From contig JASANG010003821.1 in the NCBI GenBank assembly GCA_030248215.1, positions 62,001-126,000 of the forward strand: a stretch of 64,000 nt of DNA. Direction: 5' to 3'. The notes beneath the pieces were generated by a model. The model had not been told where the DNA came from. It did no database searches and saw only the letters and a list, made by a program, of their open reading frames with translations. How positions within the stretch are numbered: the first letter of the stretch is position 1; each line of letters opens with the position of its first letter. Both the position numbers and the translations under genes were made by a program. This DNA is from Enoplolaimus lenunculus (lineage: Eukaryota > Nematoda > Enoplea > Enoplida > Thoracostomopsidae). Shown here in pieces: positions 17,256 to 29,200 of this stretch.

Positions 17256-20200
17256 GTAAGTTTTAATATAAAATATTACAATTTTTATTAATAACTGGGC
17301 AAATGTTACTTTTAGGGGCGTAACAGTAGATTAAGCGTATTCCTAAGCCTAAGCCTAAGCATAAGCGCTGCAAAAGCGTACTCTTGAGCCTAAGTCGAAG
17401 CCTAAGCCTAAGCGTTGCAAAAGCGTACTGTTAAGCCTAAGCCTAAGCCTAAACCTAAGCGTTGCAAAAAGGCGTACTATTAAGCCTCAGCCTAAGCCTA
17501 TGCCTAAGCCTAAGCAAACAAATGTAATCTAGAATCTAAACCTACGCTTTTATGAACTCACCAGAAACTTGGACTCTCGTTAAAGTAAAATGGGCAAATA
17601 GGTGTATGTATTTTAAGCTAAAAAATTCATTATTGTAATTTGAACAACTGCGTATAATCGTTCAATATTAATCTGAAACAGCAGAAAAGTATATTACTGC
17701 ATTGTTTCAACGGCGGATCCAGAAATTTTTGACAGAGGCGTTGAACTGACAAAAGTTATGAAACGCAATTTTTACTGTATGCATGTATGCTATATATGTG
17801 TCAATTTTCAGAAGAGGAAAAATTGGAAGGTGACCGTACCATTTTATCACAAAAAATTTTCTGATGCAGGAGGGGCTTCTGCATTCCCTAATGCTTTCGC
17901 AAGCGGTGTAAAAACTGAAAAAGTTTAGTTTTTTTTTGGTAATTTTACTACTAAATTACTTGGATTGAGGTATTTTTTGATACTGTTTTAGCGTCAAGTG
18001 ATGAACATTCATGTCGGCCAATGTGGAGTTCAAATGGGTAACGCGTGCTGGGAGCTGTTCTGTTTGGAGCACGGGATTCAACCTGATGGTAAGTTTAAAG
18101 CGGTTATTCACAACACCGACACCAACAGCTACAAAATCATCAGTGGTAGGCAGCATGATGCAACCAGAATTCCGGTTCTGGTAGGGAAATCCGGTATTTT
18201 TCACTATCTGGTCCCGGTAATTAATCCGGTATTTTTTATCGGAATTTTCCTGTATTTGCAGCAACGATATTTGTTCTGAAGAAAATGAAACCAAAACGAA
18301 CATAGAATGTTGACTGTGTTGGTCGTAAAACTTATTTACTGAAGCGTAGTTGATGCGGTTCTGTAGCCAGCACAACTTGCTAAACCGTCGACGAAGATTA
18401 TAATTTTAAACATGGGAATTTCACAATTTCACACGACTTTTATACAACTGAGTTTGAAATTTTTCAAAAGACACCTGACAGTTGATCACCTTTAGGAACA
18501 TCATAATTTTAAGACTTGAATATACTGGTTTAACTTTTAGGTGTTTACGTTTCATTTTTACGTAATAAATTACAGTTCTGTATTGAACTTAATTTGGTTC
18601 AAGAAGCATTTACGCAATCAAATTAGAGCAATTACACTGTAAATTCCAGTGAGTTATTTAATCAACTCAGACGGAAAGTTAGTTAGTTCTGAGTTAATAA
18701 CAGTAAACTTTAACTCACTCTGAGTTGACTTGATTCTCACTGTGAGTTGAGTTGATTCTGGGTGAGCTGCTTAATTAACTCAGAATGAATTGAATCAACT
18801 CAAAATTCTGAGTTCTGATAGTCCTAACTCAGACTGAGTGATTCAACTCATTCTGAGTTAAAATCAACTCACCGGAATTTACAGTGTAACGTTTATGAAG
18901 TAATTAGTAATTTTGGTATCTATCCATTTACGTATGCTGAAACAGACTCGTATTGACTCAGACTCAAAATAAGGACTCGAGCCTCTTATTAACGCCTCTT
19001 ATTAAGGTCACGTCACTACCGTAGGTTCCAAACCAACACATGGTGAGGTTAGACATTCAGCACACGTTTTGTATACGTGATTGTTTTCTACTGTAGTACC
19101 AAGTTTAAGATCCACAGTTGCCGGAAATCATTGTTTTAAAAACCTGTCGCTAACTAGTGATAGTTGCTATACACTGTAAATTTCAGTGAGTTGATTTTAA
19201 CTCAGAATGAGTTGATTCACGCAAGTCTGAGTTACGACTATCACAACTCAGAATTTTGAGTTGATTCAATTCATTCTGAGTTAATTAACCAACCCACCCA
19301 GAGTCAACTCAACTCAGATTGAGAATCACATCCACTCAGAGTGAGTTAACGTTTACTGGTATTAATTCAGAAATAACCAACTCGCTAGCTGGATTGATTA
19401 ATCAACTCATTTGAATTTACAGTGTACGCATTTGAGAATGCGCTCAATAAATCAGCAATGTACGGAATATGGATCACCCGCAGGAATTTAATAAGAAATA
19501 TGTTCGTTTTATAAATTTCGGCGCGCTGAGTTCAACAGTGTCGTTTTTAGCGCTGCAGGGTGCGAGGTTCGATAGTTATAGCCCTTTAAATTTTAACTTT
19601 TTACCATGTATAAACAACAATCAAATTTGTGTAAGGAATAAACCTGGTTAAGCTTATATTTTCCGAACAGGTGAATCCTGTTCCAATCTGTGCCTGTTGG
19701 CACTTTAATTTCGAGGACCATAACTTTTGAACCGTTGGTCATGCAGCCATAAAAATGGTAGCGTTGAGTTCCGCTCGTCGAGATTTACAGGATAAACCAC
19801 TTTATCAAAATCCTATTAAGGTGGAGATTTCGTACCTCCGCCAATAATCTAGCGTGTTCGTGAACCTGCAACACCTTTCATAGTTTTTTTATAATTTCAG
19901 GAATAATGCCAAGCGATGACACGTTTGGAGAAGAAACATCAACATTCAATACGTTTTTCTCAGAAACTTCAGCTGGAAAACACGTTCCACGAGCTGTGTT
20001 TGTTGATCTGGAACCAACTTGCATTGGTAAGCTACGGTAGCGCTAAATACATAGTTCCGAAGCATTGGCTGTGTTTCCAAAACCCTATCTGAGTACAATT
20101 TAGTACTTAAGTACGTGCTAAGTCATTACTTAACCATTTTGTCATTTTTAAAAGCGTACTTAAGTTAAGAAATTACTTAAGTCGCCGACTAAGTTTGATA

Positions 20201-23200
20201 TTGTACAAAGTAACGGCTGAGGCATACTAACCTTGGTTTAATTGAAATTGTAGACACATGGAGTAGCTCATATATATAGTTGTTTGTTTGTTTGTTTCTG
20301 CTCAATAAGTTAAGTAATTGCTTAAGTCGGTGACTTAAGTAATTTACTTAAGTATAACTTAAGTAAATACTTAAGTAAGATTTAAGAAACCCAGCCATTG
20401 TCAAATAAATAAATATATATGCATAAAATAGGTCTCTTCACTTTGGAAATAAGTTGTAGGCCAATCTGCTATTCAGGCCAATTACTAATTTTTCTATGCC
20501 AATATGCTACTTTATGTAATAGCAGTTTCGCCTTGCCTAAACTGCTATTGAACATATAGAGCAATCAGATTAAGGAATCAGCGTTAGTCTTTACATCACT
20601 GTTGTTTTGCGACATCTCACAATCGCTATTTGGCCTACACCAAACTGCAATTTGCTTCAAATAGCACATTGGCCAAGGCTAATTGGTGGTAACTGAGTTG
20701 AATATCAAATTGGCCTTCGACATAAATATAATTGCTAGGGAATGGAAAAACAACTGGTAGACCACTTCTTAACCAGATGTGCGCTTTTTGGCGAAGTTCG
20801 TTATAGAGTATACGGTGGTATACTTTAAAATTGAAACTGTCGTCAAGTAACTGAATAGGTTCATAAAACAGGAGTCATCAACCAATGGCGGATCCATGGG
20901 GGGCCACCCCGGCCGTGCCCCCCCCCCCCCAACAGCATCTCGACAAAAATTATATAGCAATTTTATGGCAATAGTTCGTGGTTTGTGTGTGGGTGAAAAA
21001 ATAAGTTTATTACCTGTGAAATTTTGCCCCCTCCCCATTTTGAGATTCTGGATCCGCCACTGTCATCAACATTTTAGTTCTATTGATTGTAGTTTCCAGA
21101 GACGATGTAACGATCCAACTGAGTCTAAATATCTCGATGTCTCTTTCAATCGAGATCCATCTATGTATCTTAGCACCGGTTGTGCGGTTGCTTTTGACCA
21201 TTACCTATCTCTACGCTAGCCCATTTGCTGTATATATAACAAAACAGATGGTACTACGACACTCGAGCCTTCAAGAAACTCGAGCCAGGAGACTCTCGTA
21301 AAGCACTCGAGCCTTCAAGAAACTCGAGCTAGGAGTCTCTCGTAAAGCACTCGAGCCTTCAAGAAACTCGAGCTAGGAGTCTCTCGTAAAGCACTCGAGC
21401 CTTCAAGAAACTCGAGCTAGGAGTCTCTCGTAAAGCACTCGAGCCTTCAAGAAACTCGAGCTAGGAGTCTCTCGTAAAGCACTCGAGCCTTCAAGAAACT
21501 CGAGCCAGGAGACTCTCGTAAAGCACTCGAGCCTTCAAGAAACTCGAGCTAGGAATCTCTCGTAAAGCACTCGAGCCTTCAAGAAACTCGAGCTAGGAGT
21601 CTCTCGTAAAGCACTCGAGCCTTCAAGAAACTCGAGCTAGGAGTCTCTCGTAAAGCACTCGAGCCTTCAAGAAACTCGAGCTAGGAGTCTCTCGTAAAGC
21701 ACTTGAGCCTTCAAGAAACTCGAGCTAGGAGTCTCTCGTAAAGCACTCGAGCCTTCAAGAAACTCGAGCTAGGAGTCTCTCGTAAAGCACTCGAGCCTTC
21801 AAGAAACTCGAGCTCGGAGTCTCTCGTAAAGCACTCGAGCCTTCAAGAAACTCGAGCTAGGAGTCTCTCGTAAAGCACTCGAGCCTTCAGGAAACTCGAG
21901 CTAGGAGTCTCTCGTAAAGCACTCGAGCCTTCAAGAAACTCGAGCTAGGAGTCTCTCGTAAAGCACTCGAGCCTTCAAGAAACTCGAGCTAGGAGTCTCT
22001 CGTAAAGCACTCGAGCCTTCAAGAAACTCGAGCCAGGAGTCTCTCGTAAAGCACTCGAGCCTTCAAGAAACTCGAGCTAGGAGTCTCTCGTAAAGCACTC
22101 GAGCCTTCAAGAAACTCGAGCCAGGAGTCTCTCGTAAAGCACTCGAGCCTTCAAGAAACTCGAGCCAGGAGTCTCTCGTAAAACACTCGAGCCTTCAAGA
22201 AACTCGAGCCAGGAGTCTCTCGTAAAGCACTCGAGCCTTCAAGAAACTCGAGCCAGGAGACTCTCGTAAAGTTGAAGTGAACTTTAGTTCAACTTATGTT
22301 CAGATATCAGTGTCAGGTAACTATCGCATCATACGATATTGTGCCCAGATTAGCTTCTACAAATGTGTTATAGTGAGATTAGGGTGTAGTTCCTACAACT
22401 TTTGTGGTCAACTGTTTCAGACGAAATTCGAACCGGGACGTACCGACAGCTGTTCCAACCGACTTGTATGATTTCCGGCAAAGAAGACGCCGCAAACTGT
22501 TATGCGCGTGGTCGTTACACCATCGGCCGAGAAATGATCGACGTTTTGATGGATCGAGTTCGAAAGTAAGTTTAACAACCCGCACAAGCTCCATTCACAC
22601 GTGCAAGTTTTTGTAGCTGTAAACATTGTTCGCACATCTTAAACGTGTTTTTACGACGCTGGTTAAAGATATGATCCGAAAACGTGCATATATACCGTGG
22701 CATAGGAGACTATATGCCCCCGAAATTTCTAGAACGATTCGGAAAAGAAGTGTTTACATGCTGTAAAATACCACGGAGTGGTCCTAAAATTGCCAAAAAA
22801 TTTGGAAAAAAGGTTGTCCCTCTTGAAATGAAGTCCTGGTTGTTTTGCCATTTGTGAAAATGTCCGTAAATACCAGATTTCTAAGCCCAGTACTGAATAA
22901 TTTGCAGTTCCTACTACAGCCCAAGAAGAATGGAAGAAACGTAATTAAGTCATAGGTTTTTATATAAAACTTCGACCCTAGTAAAAGATCGTAGGGGTGA
23001 AAACTTTTTCTGTCGGACTGGAATAGAATTAACCTTAAGCTTTAAACTAAATTTGTTGATTGGCTCAGGCTTAGGCTTAGGCATATGTATAAGCTAAATT
23101 TTACGCTTACGCTTAGGCGTAAGCTTAGGTATAACTCTTTCTTACGCTTAGGCTTTTGCTTACGTTAGGTTTATGAATATGCTTATACTACTGTTCCGCA

Positions 23201-26200
23201 CCTGTTCTTTACATTGGTCAAAACTTCTTACAAACTAAAGAAAAACATTAAAATTAAGCTTATAATGTTTGTTCTCGTTTCAGACAAGCGGAAACGTGCA
23301 GTGGCCTTCAAGGATTCATCGTTTATCACAGTTTCGGAGGCGGAACCGGATCCGGTTTGTGTGCGTTGTTGCTTGAAAATATGGCAACTCAATTCGCGAA
23401 GGAATGCAAAATTCAATTTGCGGTTTATCCGGCGCCTTCGGTAAAATAATCAATTATCATTTGAAGTTGTGTTTTCGGCATCCGAAATTGCGGAACTTTT
23501 AGTTGATGATGATAAATGCGGCGCTATACCAATGGCGGATCCATGGGGGAGCAGCCCGGCCGTGGCCCCCCCAACAGAATCTCAACATAAATTATATAGA
23601 GTGTCAATTGCTGTTCTACGCTGTTACGAAATTAACAGGCAGTTCTAACTCGTTCAAAACAGAAACAAATGTTGCTGAACGACGGACGGCATCAGAAGGT
23701 GCCGCTCGGCAAGTATTGCGTCACCCTAAAAAGTTCAATTTAAAACTGATAAGATAATTAAAACGTAAATTTAATGTAATTTTGACAATTTCAGATCGCA
23801 ACTGCAGTTGTTGAGCCATACAACACCGTATTTTTGACTCACGCGTCACTTGAAGATGCTGAAGTTTGCTTCTTGGTCGATAACGAAGCGTTGTACGACA
23901 TTTGTTCGACGAATTTGGAGTTGAGCCGGTAAGTCTTTGAACCCAATGCAAGCTCGTAGCCAGCTCAACGTGCCAGGGGGGGCTAAAAAATTTTCACATA
24001 TCTGTTCAAATCCTCAGTTGTTTGTGATGTTGACAAAAATACCAATTACCATTGTATTCAGTTATTACCTTCTTAAAAGTAAGTTTAAACTATCATTCAA
24101 TTGAACAAAAAATTCTCAAATTCGCTGATATACAGAAATATTTGCTTACAGTTTAATTCTGACTAAGCTAATCGATTAATAACGTGAAATTTGAATGCAA
24201 CTTCCACAATAACATGCGTACATTACGTCACTTTTGAGAGGGTAGTGCCATGGTCGCTGAAGCGTTTTTGGCTTTAGTATCCTGGATACTGAAAAAACGG
24301 CGAAGAATTACTAAAATTCCATTTAATTTGTATTGTTTAACGCCAAACAACTTGTAACTAAACCCTTCGCTACGCTTTAGGATAAGATCACAGACTGAAT
24401 AATCCTAAATCATCGAGTGTGTAGTAGCAGAAGCTAAGCGCAAGCGGCACCGTAGACAGCTCGCTTTGTTAGGGACGGCTAAAAATGTTTCAGGAGGTGC
24501 ATTCAAGGGTTTTCAATGAGTTACAAGCAAGGTTGAACCATTAATGTTAACTCTCTACGGCTCAGGATATTTATGAGCGAATTGTACGCTAAGCGTTCAG
24601 TTGCAGACGAATGCATAAATATGCCTTCCTTGTGATTTTAAGCAAATATTTAGAACTAATTGCATTGTTTTTCTTGTCAGTTACACATAATTTTCAACTT
24701 ACCTTGTGTCATTTGGCTTCATGAAGCAAGCGCCCGCTCAAGCGTCCCCCCGTTGAGGGCCCTTGGATGGCGAACCTTGGTCAGCTGAAAATTTTTCCGT
24801 GGACCAGGAAGTTTATAGAGCTGTGAACCATTTTAGTGTGGGCCCCTTCTGACGATTTGGGGGGGGCGACTATTCGTAAGGCCGGCCCTGCTTGAACCTG
24901 TTTCACACCAATAATATCGATTTGAAATTACGTTTAAAATTAGAGATTTAGTTCAATTAGGAAGTTAATGCTGATTCAACTTTCAGTCCAACTTACACCA
25001 ATCTGAACCGACTGTTTGCGCAATGTATGTCCACGCTGACCTGCTCGTTGCGTTTCGACGGTTCGTTGAACGTGGATTTGAACGAATTTCAAACCAATCT
25101 GGTTCCATATCCGCGGATTCATTTCCCGATGAACAGCTACGGACCGGTTCATGGAAACGATCGGGTAAGTAGGACTCAGGTTAGGTTATTACAATGGGCT
25201 TGGAGCCAAATGGGATCACGGAGGTTCACCAACTCTAACAATCCTAGTGGTTTCCTGAAACGGTTTCGATCTCTTCAGTTAACAATACAAAATCCAGCAT
25301 ATCTAATGAACTTTTTCGTGGCTACATCAAGCATGTTTGACATTGCATTCGATCTGTTATACCAAAATTCTTATATAATTTTACCCATAATCTTGTCGGC
25401 CCATGTTACTTTTAGGGCCGTCCCAGTTTCTGGAGGGTCTGTAAAAGAGCAGGCTTACATTCTAGACTACATCTTTTGCTTACGCTTAGGCTTAGGCTTA
25501 GGCTTAGGAATACGCTTTTGAAACGCTTAGGCTTAGGCTTAGGCTTAGGAATACGCTTAATCTACTGTTACGTCCCTAAACGTAACATTGGCCATGTTGT
25601 CAAACTTTCAGACAACTGTTATAACTTCCGGCCAGTGTACAGAACAAGGTCGTGAACTTGTAGCATAAGCATATTCCTAAGCCTAAAACGAACGAATACG
25701 TTTATCCCTGAATCTAAGTCGAAGCAAAAGAATTATACGGTTTCACTGAAAATTTCTGCAAATTTATATCATTTTCAAGTTTGCAGTAGACTCCGAGGCA
25801 CAAAACTAGAATTATTGGTAGTCGACAATGAACATTTTTCTGGTTTAAAACTGTTTCAAAGTTGCAAAATAGTGTTCCTGTCCAAGGGAGCCAAATTACC
25901 AATAGAAAATGTAACCATAGATGCCCTTTCATTATTGTCTCCTGAAATTTTGGGAGTACCTGTGCAAAAACCCAAAAGACTGACTTGTGTATATTTATTA
26001 ACGAAAAATATACTGGTTCTGTTTAGTAAATTGGTTGTATATTTGACTGCCGGAAAAATCAAAGAAATCATCAATTTTTGTATTTTTAGGTGAATCACGA
26101 AGATGTGAGTGTCAACAAATTAACTGTCGATTTGTTTGAACCTGGAAATCAAATGGTCAAATGTGATCCGCGGACCGGAAAATATATGGCTTGTTCGATC

Positions 26201-29200
26201 ATCTACCGGTAAGTCCTTACACAGCAAGAAATGATAAGTCAAATTGACTTTTTTCGAAATAGGCTTTTCCGGACTACACAAACTGAGTCAAAATTGGACT
26301 CCGCCAAAGTCAAATTTGTCTCACTGAGCGACTCATTGAGTCGTATTTGACTCTGGCGGAGTCGAATTTTGGCTCAGTTTGTGTAGTCCCGAAAAGCCTA
26401 TTTCGAAGCGAGTCAATTTGACTCACCATCTTTTGTAGTGTAAGTTTACAGCATTTTATCACATCTGCAATAAACATTTTATATGTTTGGCTTGGTTTGT
26501 TATTTCAAATCGTTCCAATATTTCGAATTTAAAAATTCCATCCTTTCACGCATAGAGTATACTATGAGCAATTAAACAGCAAACTGTATATGCGAAAAAC
26601 ACATAAAATCTGGTGTGCTTAACCAGTGTTATACGCGTATGTGCAGTACAAAATCTCCACAAGACTTGACTTCTCACATCCATTTTGAGCATCAAGTATC
26701 TATTGCTCAGTTGTGATGGCAAACGTCTGCCAATCGAAATGGCGAAATTCGAAATGCAGCACATTTTTCCTATTTGACTTGTACCACTTATGTGCCAATT
26801 TTGAGTATGGTAATTGCAAAAATTCGTCAATTTGAAAACCTATTGCTAACTGGTGATCAATGCTATACGCATTTAAAAATATGGTCATACATTTCACAGA
26901 TGAAATAGAAAATATTCATGTGAGAAACGGTTAATATTTTCATTGTGTTTTAGAGGCGATGTAACTCCGAAAGACGTCAACCAAGCAGTCACTCAAATCA
27001 AATCGAAACGAACCATTCGATTTGTTGACTGGTGTCCAACGGGATTCAAAATTGGTATCAATTATCAGCCACCGACGGTTGTTCCTGGTACTGATATTTC
27101 ATGTTATTGTATTTCTGAGCCCGTATTCTCAAATGTGAGTAGCACCTGTCACCAGTTGGTCAAAGGTCCTGTAACTTTGGAACCAGCTGACGGTGTGGTT
27201 CGTCATTCAGTGTATAATTCGCGTTTGATTTGCGCTTACTTCTGTACCAATTTTGAGATCTGTAACCACAGATGTTCGTCAGTTTGAAAACCTATCGCTA
27301 ATTGATGATAGATGTTATACGCATTTTAAGAATATGGGCCATGGTAAACACATTCCAGTTCAAAATATTACACTAAACTGATAGCAGAGCTACAGGAAAC
27401 GAAAAATGGATATATTAAGCTGAGCACTGGATATTCGTTTCCGTTTCCGATATCCTTTCATTACAAATAGGCTGTAGTTGTTGCAATCATGAGTGGATAA
27501 TGACAAGAGTGTGCAAATCTGTGGATCCCGCATGGTACAAAAAGTACCACCAGGCGTTGAGGTTTTAGCCGACCCTTCTTGTTAAGAGGGCGGACGTTAT
27601 AACATGAGTACCCTTAAATTAAACAATTAGGGGAGCATGTTTGACGTCACATACATAAAGTGCCAAGGTTCACACCAATTGACCCCCTCTAAATAAATAG
27701 GGGGGCCTTGGGCAAAAACGCAACGCGTGCCGGGTATATTCTTTTCTACACAACGCGTACCCAGTTGGACACTCTTGTAAAATGACTCATTATCGACTCT
27801 TGTTCCAATTAACCAGAAAATAATAGAATTTATGAAAAATCTTAAACTAATGTGCGTATCTGCTGTTTTCTTTAAATTTTTAGAAACATCTATGAATAAT
27901 TGCATGTGTCAATTGTTAAAAATCTTTAAAACTTTAATACTTCAATATTCGTTTTCCGTTTTCGTTATTTTGATCATTATCTGTTTTCTTCTCTGTTCAA
28001 TTTACTGTCTGCTTACACTCTGAAGCGTCTTGAAAATGTTTCTTGTTTACGATCGTGGTGACCGTGTATATCAGGGTCGTTACAGAGTAGTATAAGCATA
28101 TTTCTAAGTCTAAGCTTAAGCATAAGCCTAACCAAGAAATTAGGCTAAAATTTTAGCTTTACGTCATAGCAGTTCCACGAAAAAACGCCCCGCCTCTCTT
28201 CTAAATATGGGCCCTTGGGTTGTTACATGGTTTTTGTAAAATCGCCAGAGTCTGTACCTACTTTTGGTTTATAAATAATATATTTTGTTTCTTCAGAACT
28301 TTTTACAACTTACGTGGAAACCTGTATGCCAATGTTACTTTAAGGGACGTAACAGTAGATTAAGCGTATTCTTAAGCCTAAGCCTACGCCTACACTCAAA
28401 ATAACATTTCTGATATTTAAGAAAAAATTTCTTACATTTAAGAAATATAATTAGCAAGGTGCACTTAAAAAGCACTTCTGTTATCACAGAAAAGTTTGCA
28501 AAGAAATTTTGAAATAAAGTCCGAAAATAAACGTTTTCCAGTTATTTTTAGAAAAATTGTCTTAAACATCGGAAAACCTTTTCAGATTTGCCACAGAAAA
28601 TACTTTTCTGAATAAACTCAGAAATACTTTTTTGTGTGTAAGCGTTGTAAAAATGTGTTCCTAAGCCTAAGCCTAAGCGTTGCAAAAATGTGTTCCTAAG
28701 CCTAAGCCTAAGCGTTGCAAAAATGTGTTCCTAAGCCTAAAAGCCGAAGCGTTGCAAAAATGTGTTCCTAAGCCTAAGCAAAAAAATGTAATCTAGAATC
28801 TAAACCTACTCTTTTATAGAACCACCAGAAACCTGGACGCCCCTAAAACCAGCATAGGCCAACTTGAATATAGCGAACGACACTATTAACATGATTATTT
28901 ATTTCCTTTACAAAATCTCTACAAGACGTGAAAACCTTCTCGAGCTCTTGTGTCAACTCGGAGTCGGTGGTTGAAATTGGTTTCAGGTGGCGATTTGGCC
29001 CGTGTTAATCGCGCTGCGGTAATGCAAGCAAATACGACGAGCATCGGTGAAACTTGGGAACGAATCGTACGAAAATTCAATCTTATGTACCACAAGAGCG
29101 CGTTTGTACACCACTACGTTGGCGAAGGCATGGAGGTAAGACTTTGTTAATTACAATACTTGAAGCCGTATGCTCAGTTGTGTATAGCGTCCATCACCAG

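Noticed and set aside
21259-22270. CRISPR array
   Set aside because: The whole 44-bp unit repeats with no unique spacers, and the locus is an animal intron.
25027-25521. 164-aa single-exon frame
   Set aside because: It is tubulin B exon 7 read past its donor into intron 7 and a hAT-B element.
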